A stretch of 64,000 nucleotides of DNA from Rana temporaria (GCF_905171775.1 NC_053491.1:300428252-300492251), one strand, 5' to 3'. Positions 33,559-44,647 are shown, counted from the stretch's first letter. A program made the numbers and translations. Notes: generated by a model not told the origin, from the letters alone.

Positions 33559-36500
33559 ATGTCTGAGGCCGACAGGGCACGCTCACCTTTTGAGACCCTG
33601 TGCCAGCAGGTCTCCGCTTTGACAGACGCAGTTCAAAAACTTCAGGAAGGCTACCTTCAGATTGATGGCCACCTCCAACAACTGGCTGGCTTACCTGGAC
33701 CTTCCACTGCTGCTGTAGCTTCACCTCCCGGACCTTCAGCCTCACAGGCTCCCGCAAGTTCTGCCATGATGGGGACCAACCCCGAACCTCGAGTACCCAT
33801 GCCCGAGCGCTTTGCGGGTAATCGCCGGAAGTACCGGGCCTTCAAAAATGCCTGTTTCCTGTATTTGGCCCTTCAACCCAGAACTTTTGTTTCCGAGGCC
33901 GTGAAGGTCGGGTTCGTCATTTCTCTTCTGTCGGATGAGCCCCAAGCGTGGTCGCACTCCTTGATGGAACAACGAAGTCCGATACTTGACAGCATCGATA
34001 CCTTTTTCACCCACATGGCCAAATTATACGACGACCCTCTGCTTTCAGCCACAGCAAAAGGCACTCTGCACAACTTAAATCAAGGGAGAAGACCGGTGGA
34101 AGATTACACCGCCGAGTTCAGAAAGTGGTCAGCTGACACAGGCTGGAATGAGGTGGCTCTCAAATACCAGTATCGCCAAGGCCTCTCTGAAAACCTTAAA
34201 GATGAGCTTGCGAGGTCAGAACCTCCTGCCTCCTTGGAAGATTTGATCCAAACTGCCACCCAGCTCGACAGGCGCCTTCGGGAACGTCGTTCTGAGAGGT
34301 TCCAGACCAATTGTCCCAGCTGGGCCCCGCCGAGATATGCTTCAGCACCGCCTCCCCACTCATCTCCACCAACCTCTTCACTACCCAAACCGGAGCCTAT
34401 GCAGCTCGGCCTAGTTCGGGCCCCTCTTACCCCGGAAGAAAGACTCCGGAGACGTCAATGCAACCTTTACCTGTACTGCGGAGCCGCCGGCCACTTCTTG
34501 CGCACCTGTCCAGTGAGACCCTGTAAGTCGAAGCCTCCACCTATTCTCAACTACCATGTTACCAGTTTGCCTCAGACTTACGTTGTCCTCTTTCTTTCCC
34601 TACAGCTCCCGGAAGGGGCAACTCGTCTGCCGGCAATCATTGATTCTGGGGCCTGCAGCTGCTTCCTGGACTCTTCCTTGGCCCAAAAGCTGCGCATCCC
34701 CTGCCGTACCAAGGATTTTCATCTACAAGTCCACTTGGCCGACGGCTCTCTTCCCCGTTCAGGACTGATCACCCAAGAAACCCTTCCTATCCGTGCCATT
34801 TCAGACTCCGGACACCATGAATTTCTCCGATTGGACCTTATTCCGTCCCCCATGTTCCCCATTATCCTGGGTCTCCCATGGTTGCAAGTCCATCTGCCCT
34901 GCATCGACTGGCTCAAAAAAGAAGTCAGTTTCTCCTCCTCCTATTGTTCTCAGCACTGCCTAGCACCAGTGTCAGCCACTTGCTCCACGTTAACCACTCC
35001 ACCTGAAGACCTTCAGCACGTCCCCTCAGTCTACCTAGAATTTAAAGACATGTTCGACAAACAACAAGCCGACAGTCTCCCACCACATCGGCCATATGAC
35101 TGCCCCATCGACCTCCTGCCTGGGTCTGAAATTCCTTTTGGGCGCATATTCCCCTTGTCAGAGACTGAGTTGAAGTCCCTCAAGGTCTATATTGACGAAA
35201 ATTAAAAAAAAAAGTTAATTCGCCCCTCTTCCTCACCCGCTGGGGCGGGGATCTTTTTTGTCGAAAAAAAGAACGGATACCTTAGACCCTGCATTGACTA
35301 TAGGGAGTTAAACAAAATTACCATCAAGAACCACTACCCGTTGCCTCTGATTCCCGAGCTGTTCCAACGATTTCGAACGGCCCAGGTCTTCTCTAAACTT
35401 GACCTCCGGGGCGCCTACAACCTTGTTCGAATAAGAGCAGGAGACGAGTGGAAGACAGCTTTTAGGTCCAGATTCGGGCACTTCGAGTACTTGGTCATGC
35501 CCTTTGGGCTTTGTAATGCTCCCGCCACATTCCAGCATCTAGTCAATAATTTTTTCCGGCAACACCTGGATGACTTCCTGGTAGTATACTTGGATGATAT
35601 CCTCATTTTTTCAGCTACAATGGAATTACATCGGCATCATGTCAGGACGGTTCTCACTATCTTAAGACAACACAAGCTTTATCTCAAAGCAGAGAAGTGT
35701 GAATTTGAAAAGACATCGGTGCAGTTTTTAGGATTCATCATTTCCGTAAATGGGGTAGCCATGGACCCCCAGAAAATCAGGGCAATCCAAGAGTGGTCAC
35801 CTCCAACGGACAAAAAAGGCGTTCAGCGCTTCATTGGCTTCGCCAACTTTTATAGACGATTCATCATCGGTTTCTCGTCTATTGTCTCCCCTATCACCAA
35901 GTTGACCCGCCAGGGGCACCGTTTTCAGTGGCCACAAGAGGCCCAAGAGGCCTTTATTAAACTTAAAACAGCTTTTTCCTCGGCACCTGTGCTATGTCAT
36001 CCGGATTCAACACTGCCTTTTGTCCTAGAGGTTGATGCCTTTTGTCCTACAGGCGCTGTTCTTTCGCAAAGACAGGGGCCAAAGTCACTTCTTCACCCGG
36101 TAGCCTACGCTTCCCGGAATCTGAGCCCTCCTGAGAGGAATTATGATGTGGGGGATAGGGAACTACTGGCTATAAAGTTCGCATTAGAGGAGTGGAGGTA
36201 CCTGCTGGAGGGGGCAGTTCACCCCATTATCATTTTCACCGACCACAGGAACCTAGAGTACTTACGGTCCGCAAAACGTCTAAGGCCCAGGCAGGCCCGC
36301 TGGGCTCTCTTCTTCACTCGCTTCAATTTCCATATTACCTACCGTCCCGGCTCAAAAAACGAAAAAGCTGACGCCCTCTCCAGGATGTTTCCTGAAACGC
36401 CCAACACATCCGAACCCAGCACTATCCTATCACCTCAAAATTTCTTGCTACTCCCTCAAGCGGACTTGTTGACCACTCTGAAAGCAGCTTGTCGACGGTG

Positions 36501-37889
36501 CCCTGACCATGAGATCTCCTCCGTGGAGAAAAGGGATGACCTGCTGTGGTCACGAGGAAAAATTTTTGTGCCAACGGAAGCTAGGCAGTTGATTCTGAGC
36601 ACTTTCCATGATCGCAAATTGGCTGGTCATTTCGGTACACGTAAAACCTCCGAGCTAATCTCTCGCTCTTGGTGGCCAAAATGGAGGTCCGACTGCAAAG
36701 ATTACGTCTCTTCCTGCATTCGCTGCCAACGAAATAAGGGTCCAAACACGAAGACCTGGGGCCTGCTTAAACCTCTACCCATTCCGGACCGCCCCTGGGC
36801 TGACATCTCCATGGACTTCATTGTCGATCTGCCCCCATCAGCAGGGTTTACCACGATCCTAGTCGTGGTGGACCGACTGTCCAAAATGGCGCATTTTTTG
36901 CCTATGATAGGTACGCCCTCTGCGGCAGATACAGACAGAATTTTTTTTAAAGAAGTCGTCAGACTTCATGGGGTGCCCAAAAGCATAGTATCCGATAGGG
37001 GTACCCAATTTACATCCAAATTTTGAAAGGAGCTCTGCAAAGCACTGGAAGTAAAGATCTGCCTTTCCTCTGCCTATCATCCCCAAAGTAATGGCCAGAC
37101 AGAACGGACTAACCAAACGCTGGAACAGTACTTACGTTGCTTTTGCTCAGTCTCTCAAGATGATTGGTCCTCTTTGTTATCTTCAGCAGAGTTCGCCTAT
37201 AATAACTCCATACATTCCTCCACTAACCAAACTCCATTCTGGGCTAACTTTGGTTTTCATCCTCCCTTTCTCCCAGACTCCATCCCTGAAGCACCTGTGC
37301 CAGCTGTCCAGGAACATGTAACCTGCATTCAGCAGAATTTTCAGAAATTACAGGAGGTCATGCGGCAAGCTCAGGAGGACTATAAGAGGTTTTATGACCA
37401 AGGAAGGAAGGATTGCCCAGTTTTCGAAGTGGGTGAGAAGGTCTGGTTATCCGCCATCAACCTCAAATTGCCTGTCCCCTCTCGGAAGCTGGGTCCGAGG
37501 TTCATCGGCCCATTTGAGATCAGACGGAAGATTAATCCAGTGGCTTTCGAACTGGCACTACCCGAGTCTTACAAGGTCCATCCCGTGTTTCATGCCTCTC
37601 TACTGAAACCCGTTGTGTCGGATCCCTTCAACGGAAGAGAAGAACTGCCACCACCACCAGTGGAGATTGAGGGGGAAAAAGAATTTGAGGTGGAAGCTAT
37701 CTTGAGTTGTAGAAAGAAAGGAAGGCAGCTACAATACCTCATTAAATGGAAGGGGTATCCCCCTGAAGATAACTCTTGGGAGCCTTCCCGGAATCTCCAT
37801 GCCCCTCGCCTGATTCGGGCTTTTCATATGGAACACCCAGAGTTAATGACCAGTTTGGGCGTCCGGAGTCCCCCCCTTGGGGGGGGCAC
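33559..37889 (+). pseudogene. gag-pol: Gypsy gag-pol polyprotein, two stops
   Basis: A single frame from ATG 33559 (MSEADRARSPFETL). Gag has a capsid domain (residues about 75-240) and a zinc knuckle near residue 302 that reads CNLYLYCGAAGHF, where the usual first Cys is Tyr. Protease has IIDSGA (about 360). RT has YLDD (about 677). RNase H covers about 810-930. Integrase has an HHCC domain near 1015-1060 and core residues in SMDFIVDL, VSDRGTQF and QTERTNQTLEQ. The chromodomain (LIKWKGYPPEDNSWEP) ends near 37830 and would read histone marks. Stops are TAA at 35203-35205, just before RT, and TGA at 37024-37026, in integrase and probably once Trp. The frame then runs on into the 3' LTR to 38553. 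Confidence 0.9.
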
Positions 37890-38569
37890 TGCCAGGGTAC
37901 TAATCCCGTCTCTGATAGACTCCCGCGCATGCGCGGTGGAATGGGGCTTCGGCGCATGCCTGGGTGCAACTTGCGCGTGCGCATGCGCGGTACAGCGGCA
38001 CGCCGTGTGCGTGGACGCGCGCACGGGCGCGCACGCGGCAGCCCTGGGGCCAATCAGAGGACTGACAGTCCTATTTAAACCAGCAACATCCCCTGAACAG
38101 GTTGCTGGTTTGTCATCAGCTTTAGTGTGTGTACCTGTTGCCTTAGCTTCCTGTTTTGACCCGGACTTCCTGACGACTCTCCTCTCACCCGGAACCTCTG
38201 ACCTTTTGGCTAACGTACCTTGGATTGCTGCTGTCTCCTGCCCCTTGAACTTGGCTTGTACCTACGGACTTTCTCTGCTTTCTCCAGCCCTTGACCCAGG
38301 GCCTGTGACCTGGACTTGCCTTTGTCTCCTGCTTGTTTTTCCTGGACTTCCTGCCAGTTCCTTCCAGTTCCTGCCTGACCTCCAGTGGTTCCAGTCATCC
38401 ACGTCTGCTCTGCTTCCGTCAGTTGCACCAAGTCTACTTACGTGCTTCCGGCACCGGTGCCTCCTTGTGCCTTCCCTCCTCTGTCTCAACTCCAGGGAGT
38501 GGACTGCGCAGGGTCGCAAAGGTGAGCCGTCCTCAGCATCTCGGCCTCGGTGAGTACAGGTTCCTGATA
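37890..38569 (+). repeat. Gypsy 3' LTR
   Basis: Starts TGCCAGGGTACTAATCCC directly after a purine-rich CTTGGGGGGGGCAC tract that should be the polypurine primer, and ends GTTCCTGATA. It differs from the left LTR at few sites. The gag-pol frame stays open through most of it. Confidence 0.85.
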
Positions 38570-38792
38570 CTCAGGCTATTTTCGTGAAGCGTGACGCGCC
38601 ATAGCCGGCCGTCAATCACGAGCCCTCTGCATAGGAACGCCCATTCCCCGCGGGGAGTCTGAAACTTTACTACGCGATTAAACAGTTAGTACGGCGCCAA
38701 AAAAAATATATATAAAGGCATACTGTAGCTCGCGCTACTATTGCTGAATGACATGCTATAAAGTTGTTTTTTAGGGTGAAACACCGCTTTAA

Positions 38793-38996
38793 GCAGCATT
38801 TATAGTTGTCGTCCGAGTCTTATATACATTTTCCCGCCCTAGGGTGCTAAATTAAATCCCATGATGTGCTGACGGGAGGACTGGCCAGGAAAACGTAAAA
38901 TTGTTATTCTTACCTATGGTAATTTTCCTTTCCTGGCTTGTCCTCACGTCAGCACAGCCTTTCCCTCCCTATAGTCTGTCGTCCGCCAAATTAGTG
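38793..38996 (+). repeat. DIRS 3' region with internal complementary region
   Basis: The segment 38861-38960 contains CATGATGTGCTGACGGGAGG, complementary to the outer left repeat. Directly after it comes GTTATTCTTACCTATGG, complementary to the outer right repeat. Such a junction of both ends is the internal complementary region of DIRS elements, used as the template to complete and circularise the cDNA. Confidence 0.8.
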
Positions 38997-39141
38997 GAAC
39001 AAGGACTGGGGAGGAGGGGCCCCCTACTTATTAGCTAGAAGAAGGTGGTACTGGTGGACCGAAGGAGGGATTAACCCATGATGTGCTGACGTGAGGACAG
39101 GCCAGGAAAGGAAAATTACCGTAGGTAAGAATAACAAATTT
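38997..39141 (+). repeat. DIRS right inverted terminal repeat
   Basis: The reverse complement of the left repeat (6447-6562), with an outer extension of about 25 bases (GTAGGTAAGAATAAC). The ERV sequence resumes at about 39142. Confidence 0.8.
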
Positions 39142-39764
39142 TCCGTTTTCTGCCACAGCAAGGCGTAGTCATGTGCCACCCTGAACACGTATCTGCTGTC
39201 TGTGTAGATATTAACATTTTGATTCTCAAAAAGTTGGCATGCCCTGGTTAAAGCAATAAGTTCTGCTTGTTGAGCTGATGTAGCCTCTGCATAGGCTTCA
39301 ATCACTATATCTGGTAACATCACTACAGCATAACCTGTCCGGAAAATAAAGTCAGTTGGCCTAGTACAGCTGCCATCCACATAAACATTTAAATATTCAT
39401 CGTTTGGAGTATCGGTGAGATCTTTCCTAGGTGATGTGGTGTCATGCAATGTTTGATTACAATCATGTAAAGCTGGGAGGTCTTGTGAGTCACCAGTCAT
39501 TCTCAGTAGAGAATGTAGCATTCTTATTGCTGGGGTGGTTTCTGAGCATGATTTCACTGTTAAATTGGCTGTGTTCATCAAAACTATTTCATATCCACTC
39601 ATCCTTTGTGCTGTTACATGTTGTGTGGACATATTTTGTAAAAGGTAAGTGACTGAATGTGTTGTGTAAAGAGTTAATGGTGTTCCCAGGGTTATTTTAC
39701 TTGCATCGTTTACTGCCATAGCACAGGCTGCCAGAGCTTGTAAACAATTGGGCATTCCCTGCAC
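39142..39764 (-). pseudogene. pol: ERV RT connection and RNase H N-terminal part
   Basis: The minus strand encodes VYVDGSCTRPTDF, EATSAQQAELIALTRA and YTDSRYVFRVAHDY. These place three RNase H catalytic residues (Asp, Glu, Asp). The domain degrades the RNA strand of the RNA-DNA hybrid. It is cut after YALLWQKTEN by the DIRS insertion; the remainder is at 6085-6444. Confidence 0.8.
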
Positions 39765-41068
39765 CTAATTGGGTAAGTTCTTGGATAGATATGCTACTGG
39801 TCTTTGACTTCCCCCGTGATCTTGTGCCAATACAGCTGCAAAAGCATCCCCTGAGACTACACAGTGCAACAAGAAAGGTTTCTTATATAAGGGCAATCCA
39901 AGTGCAGGGGCGGAGGCAAGAGAATTAATTAAATATTGAAAAGCCTCTAACATGGATCCGCTCCACTCAACCAGCTTTGGGGATGTCATTGAAGTGGCCT
40001 GCCTCAAAATTGAATCAAAATGAGAGCAATCGGGAATCCACTGCCGGCAGTAGACGATTGAGCCAAGGAAGGACAGTAGTGCTGTCTTTGTCACCGGAGG
40101 TGTGAGGGAGCTTAACGCTCTTACTCTGGCGGGTGATACCATCCTTTCTCCTTGTGCAATGATACACCCCAAGTATTCCACCTCTGACCTGCACCACTGG
40201 ATTTTTTTCTGAGATGCCAAGTGACCTTTCGAGGCGAGATGGTCTAACATGTGCCTAGAGTCTACCATACAATTTCCTTGCTCTAATTACACACCAGTAA
40301 GTCGTCCATGTATTGGAGCAGAACAGATCCCTTCTGGGGCTCCCAGTCATCTAATGACTTTTTCAAAACCACTGAGAAGGCGGCAGGGCTATCCACAAAG
40401 CCCTGAGGGAGCCTACACCAGGTTAGCTGTCCCCCCCTGATGATTCCACTGAAAAGCGAAGATATTTTGGCTTTCCCAATCGACAGCAACACTAAAAAAT
40501 GCATTACTTAAATCTATCACCGTGTAGCACTGTGAAGTGGAGGGAATTGCTACAAAAATAGCAGTGATGTCTGCCACAAAGGGGGGTGGGGTATGACTGC
40601 CTTATTTACCCCTCTGAGGTCTTGTACTAATCTCCATGTACCGTCTGCCTTTTTCACTGGATTGATTGGTGTATTCCATGGGCTTACTGTGGGCCTTAAA
40701 ATACCCTCCCTTATGTATTCCTGAATTAAGGGCTCTATCCCTTTCCTCTTCTCTTCTGTGAGTGGTTACTGTTTGTGAAAATAAGGTTTGAATTGTGAGT
40801 GTAGTGTTGGAACATATGGCGTGCACTTGACCAGTCCTACAGAGGATTTAGATTGTGCCCATATGGGATGTGTCTCAAGGTTTGCAGGGAGTAACATGTA
40901 ATGTCCTCTCCAATCTTGGTACTTTGGGTTTGTCAGTTTGCAAATGGGGGACCTGGCCCAAAGGTTACCCTCTTTGTCAAAAATAATGGTAATCTGTAGC
41001 TTAGTGGAACTGGACAAGCAGGTAATACTGCAAAAGTTAGCTGTGCCACGACTTTTCCTTTCATGGAG
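39765..41068 (-). pseudogene. pol: ERV reverse transcriptase
   Basis: Pieces in shifting minus-strand frames give EGILRPTVSPWNTPINPV-like and GTWRLVQDLRGVNK-like motifs near 40620-40720, WCRLPQGFVDSPAAF near 40380-40420 and the catalytic LLQYMDDLLV near 40300. The thumb follows with GCIIAQGERMVSPARV. A TAG at 40267-40269 and several frameshifts (near 40500, 40600, 40765) inactivate it. Confidence 0.85.
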
Positions 41069-41308
41069 GAAACTTCTAAAAGCGGTGTTACCTTATGTAT
41101 TATCTCATCCCAAATCAATTCCCACAGAACATCCCTCAGTGCATTCTGCCGTGATAAATTTCGGATCCGTTAGACAACTAGATCCCACCCCCGTGTCAGC
41201 CAAAAATACAACTGGTTCTTGGTTGACTTTCAACAAAATTTGGGGAAGGGCACGCCAAGTTCTAGAGACAAAATGCAATACCAAGGGTGGGACATGCTCC
41301 GGGCATCC
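41069..41308 (-). pseudogene. pro: ERV protease
   Basis: The minus strand has PVVFLADTGVGSSCL with the aspartic protease DTG at about 41189-41197. The frame upstream of it is open back to a TAA at 41309-41311 that ends gag. Gag and pro are thus in the same frame, separated by one stop. Stops downstream, near 41110-41125, break the protease. Confidence 0.65.
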
Positions 41309-42921
41309 TTATTGTCCATTCTGTCCACCTTGTCCACCCCTAGGCGGACGAAATGGGTTGTTGCTGGACACGGGGATTAATGGTGGAATATTTGTTTGTG
41401 TTCGCTGACCTGGCCAGTCCATCTGCAAGAGATCCTCTTGCCCTGGTCTGGCCACAGTCTGTTGGGCCAGGAAATTCTCCTGTCTTGGTCTGTTCTCAGC
41501 TTGTTCCTGTTCTCAGTGATCCAGACGTCCACAGTTCATCGGAGTGTATTCCAGAACTCACATAAGCCTTGTGTAACCTCCTCGCAAAGGCATAAAAATC
41601 TTCCCCTGGGGCTTGTTTGCATGATAACATAGTATGAATTGTAGTTTCCCCCTTATACATCTTTTGCCATTCATTGCCCACTGCATCCCAAAATGTTTCC
41701 CATCCACCTGTAGTGGTGAATGGGGATGCCTCTGTGAAAAGTTTATCTACATCAATAGGCAAGGGTGGGTATGGATCCATTGACAGCACAATAATATTAG
41801 CATCCTCCAGTGTGATGCGGGCTCCTGAAGTAAATCTATGCAGAAATGTGGCTGCTCCCCGGGGATCCTTTTTCGGACTAGGGCATGTGGCTTTTAGGTC
41901 TTTTAATAGTCCTATCTGTAAGGGTACATGTACTTCTGTCCTTTCTACATTAATGAGAGGCATCTTAGCATCGGGAACTGAAGAACTTTCTGGTAATTCT
42001 TCCTGTGACTCTTGTTGCACTCGTGCTGCCTGAGATCTTAAAACTTGTTGACCTTCTACATCTATTGTCTATAATATCACTGCTGCTTGGTCTTGTTTCT
42101 CTCTTTCTTTTTTAGCTTTTCTCTTTTCCTTTTCCAACTTTTTTCTCTGCTCTTCTCTTAATCTCTTTTCTTCCCCATCATCATCACTTTCTTCCCTTGC
42201 ACCCTCTCTTTCTTCGGTACTTACCTCTTCATCAGATTCGGGCTGCTGACGATATCTCTCAAATGCTATAGCCTGTTTTTGCTCTAATGCTAATTGAGCT
42301 CTGGTCTCTGCATCTTTTTTCCTTCTGTGTTCCTCTGCTTCTCTCTGTTCTATTTCTATCTGTCTTTCCCTACACCTCTCCCTTTCTTTTTCTGCGTCCC
42401 TTTCTTGTTGATGCCCTATCGTTAAGATGATGATGGAGGATGCGGGGGGGCTGAAGGAAAAAAGATTGAAGGTGTGGGGATATTTTTTGTAGGGGAGAGT
42501 ATTGGGGGTATTAAAATTGGGGGTGAGGGACAAGAGGGAACTAATATATTAGTATCAAAGGCCCTAGGCAATTTTTCAGTACCAGGATCTGACAAGGGAA
42601 ATCTGTTTCTATATTCCTTAATTCCTTAAAACTTTTTTCCCATTTCTTACAACATTTCAACATATATGCATCATCCCAGTTATCCGGTGGATAATTATGT
42701 TGAGGGTGTGCCCCACAATTTTTTTTAACCTCCTCCCATTGCTCAGCAGAGCAGGGTCCCATGGGACCTATACCTGACAATTGTAACTGGTGGGCAAGTT
42801 TTTGAACATTTTGCCAATATGTTTCGACATAATTTAAACCACAGGTACCTTTAACAAAATCATATGGGGTTGGCCGTTCTTGCTCACCTTCAAAAGCAGC
42901 CTTCCCCGTTTTATTACCCAT
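41309..42921 (-). pseudogene. gag: ERV gag
   Basis: The best start is ATG 42919-42921 with MGNKTGK, an N-myristoylation type matrix start. A long charged coiled-coil segment (RDAEKERERCRERQIEIEQ and an E/K-rich run) lies at about 42080-42420. The capsid at 41560-41960 has PPLPIDVDKLF and a QAPGEDFYAFARRLHKAY segment resembling the major homology region. The C-terminus is Arg/Gly-rich (RPPRGGQGGQNGQ) and ends in TAA at 41309-41311. I see no CCHC zinc knuckle. Frameshifts lie near 42540, 42060 and 41480. Confidence 0.75.
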
Positions 42922-42995
42922 TATAGGCCAACGTCTGAGGGTTTCATGTATTTCCAAGATTTAGGGCAGACTACACAAATATCTTTATATATATG

Positions 42996-43675
42996 TAGCC
43001 AGATTCACGTAGCTGTGCTTAACTTTAGGCGGGTGTAGCGCATCTCATATACGCTACGCCGCCGTAAGTTAGAGAGGCAAGTATTCACAAAGAACTTGCA
43101 TCCTAAGTTAAGGCAGCGTAGTGTTAATGGGCCGGCGTAAGCGCGCGTAATTCAAAGTAGGCTGTAGTGGGCGTGTTGTATGGTAATGAATTGTGACCTC
43201 ACGTAAATGACGCGCCAAACGAACGGCGCATGCGCCGTCCGTGAACGTATTCCAGTGCGCATGCTCAAAATCACAGCGCAAATAGTCCCCATTCACGGAC
43301 GAGTTACGCAAACGACGTAAAACGTGAAAACGCTGTTCCGACGTCCATACTTAACATTGGCTGCGCCATCTTTTTGGTGGTTTATCTTTACGCCTGAAAC
43401 CGCCTTACGTAAACGGCGTATCTTTACTGCGACGGGCGTGCATACGTTCATGAATAGGCGTATCTTGCTGATTTACATATTCTAGGCGTAAATCAGCGTA
43501 CACGCCCCTAGCGGCCAGCGTAAATAGACAGCTAAGATACGACGGCTTAGGAGACTTACGCCGGTCGTATCTTAGCAACATTTAAGCGTATCTCAGTTTG
43601 AGCATATGCTTAAATATACGGCGGCGCGGATTCAGAGTTACGACTGCGTATCTACTGCTCTACTGTATCCAGCTA
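42996..43675 (+). mobile_element. Palindromic MITE upstream of gag
   Basis: The ends TAGCCAGATTCACGTAG and, reversed, TAGCTGGATACAGTAGAGC bound GC-rich sequence with repeated ACGCTACGCCGCCG and GTATCTTA motifs. The end motif resembles the GGGCCAGATTCAC family seen at 4628 and 45022. Non-coding. Confidence 0.6.
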
Positions 43676-43733
43676 ATAGTCTTTATAATTTGCACAATCT
43701 CTTCCCAAAGGGAACCTTCCAGAATTGTGCAAA

Positions 43734-44054
43734 TTATACCTGAGACACTGGACAATTAGGTGTCCTGTTTCTAAAATACGGACCCCTTCCCAATTTGCTG
43801 TGGTAACCCCCTGGAACAGTGGCCGCCAAACGGATAGATGTTTTAGTACATACAAATAACAATCCCGGACAGTTTTGTAATAAAGAAATTTGTGACATAA
43901 AATCATACAGTATTTCACACAATATGATAACTCTAAACATCAGAATATTTATAATACTGCAAAACACCAAACCAGACAACACTATCAACAGGATAACCAG
44001 ACAAAAATATTGTGCGCAGATAACCAATGTAATCAGATAAACGTTTTTCATATA
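43734..44054 (-). CDS. Small ERV leader ORF with hydrophobic segments
   Basis: 106 codons from an ATG at 44052-44054. The open frame extends 42 codons further upstream without an ATG. Two hydrophobic stretches (YLITLVICAQYFCLVILLIV and LVFCSIINILMFRVIIL) could span a membrane. It lies between the LTR and gag, where epsilonretroviruses carry an extra gene. I recognise no homology. It may be a chance frame in an otherwise decayed provirus. Confidence 0.3.
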   Translation of the reverse strand, partial: YMKNVYLITLVICAQYFCLVILLIVLSGLVFCSIINILMFRVIILCEILYDFMSQISLLQNCPGLLFVCTKTSIRLAATVPGGYHSKLGRGPYFRNRTPNCPVSQV

Positions 44055-44149
44055 TTTAGGTTTGGATATCCTCGCACCCTTGTTCGTCCCCTGAGCGAGA
44101 GAGGGTCCCGTATGGTCCTCTCTATTACAGGAGGTCCCTAATTTCCTAT

Positions 44150-44465
44150 TTTCCCCGGTAAGCCAGCCTAGCTTCCGCAAGACAATATCCTACCCTTTCT
44201 AATATTTATTATCCCCGGTAAGCCAACCTAGCTTCCGCAAAATAATTTCCTATCTTTTCTAATATTAATTATCCCCGGTAAGCCATCCTAGCTTCCGCAA
44301 AATAATTTTCTATCTTTTCTAATATTAATTATCCCCGGTAAGCCAACCTAGCTTCCGCGAAATAATTTTCTATCTTTTCTAATATTAATTATCCCCGGTA
44401 AGCCAACCTAGCTTCCGCTAAATGATTTCCTAAAAACCAGCCCCAGGTAAGCCAACCTAGCTTCC
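44150..44465 (-). repeat. Tandem repeats in the ERV leader, about 60 bp x 5
   Basis: Units contain CCCCGGTAAGCCAACCTAGC and then TTCCGCAAAATAATTT and TCTTTTCTAATATTAATTAT. Five copies run from about 44150 to 44460, the last shorter. Neighbouring copies are almost identical. The unit lies between the splice donor and gag. Confidence 0.85.
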
Positions 44466-44602
44466 TAATAAATATTAAAAATACTTCAGTCAAGTATATT
44501 ATATTATATCATATTCTAGTTCGGAGTACCGGATCAAGCAAGGTAAGTGCGACCTTCATACAAATATTCTCTTATGAGAAAATACATTGTAGAGGTTTTA
44601 CA

Positions 44603-44611
44603 CTTACCTGC
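44603..44611 (-). promoter_or_regulatory. ERV major splice donor candidate
   Basis: The minus strand reads CAG|GTAAGTG, a near-perfect donor (GT at 44607-44606), about 20 bases after the primer-binding site. This position is typical for the donor used to make env mRNA. Confidence 0.5.
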
Positions 44612-44627
44612 TGAAACACGGCACACC

Positions 44628-44645
44628 CCACTTCCACTGGTACCA
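44628..44645 (-). promoter_or_regulatory. ERV primer-binding site
   Basis: The minus strand reads TGGTACCAGTGGAAGTGG, two bases after the CA end of the 5' LTR. It would pair with a tRNA ending CCACTTCCACTGGTACCA. The GGTACCA end recalls a leucine tRNA, but I cannot assign it securely. Confidence 0.6.
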
Positions 44646-44647
44646 TT

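Larger units (their letters stand above)
32880..38569 (+). mobile_element. Ty3/gypsy chromovirus, nearly intact
   Basis: 5.7 kb flanked by LTRs 32880-33543 and 37890-38569 and by the 5-bp target duplication CTCAG (32875-32879 and 38570-38574). One long frame encodes Gag, protease, RT, RNase H, integrase and a C-terminal chromodomain, in the order typical of vertebrate chromoviruses. Only two in-frame stops were found. The LTRs are very similar, so insertion is recent. It sits at the centre of the TTAA palindrome. Confidence 0.9.
25261..38792. mobile_element. Palindromic TTAA MITE, enlarged by an array and a gypsy
   Basis: TTAA at 25261-25264 and 38789-38792 bounds an element with long inverted arms. 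The left arm runs 25265-25371 and continues at 32689-32879; the right arm runs from 38575 to 38788. Ends read AGCGGGGGTTC and, reversed, AGCGGTGTTTC. Both arms carry GGCGCC near the outer part and CCGGCCGTCAATCACGAGCC near the centre. The host element would be only about 0.6 kb. The 7.3-kb tandem array sits in the left arm and the gypsy element near the centre. The TTAA target fits Kolobok or piggyBac MITEs. Confidence 0.75.
6445..39141 (+). mobile_element. DIRS1-like retrotransposon with nested insertions
   Basis: This plus-strand element has inverted terminal repeats at its ends, an internal complementary region (38861-38960), and coding order gag, RT/RNase H/methyltransferase, tyrosine recombinase. 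That organisation is diagnostic of DIRS1-like elements, which integrate as circles through a tyrosine recombinase and usually leave no target duplication. I see none here. Net length without insertions is about 5.6 kb. Insertions inside it are a TTAA MITE (11234-12109), a Gmr1-like LTR element (12597-25250) and a palindromic TTAA MITE (25261-38792). It interrupts the ERV RNase H codons. Stops and frameshifts make it defective. Confidence 0.85.
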
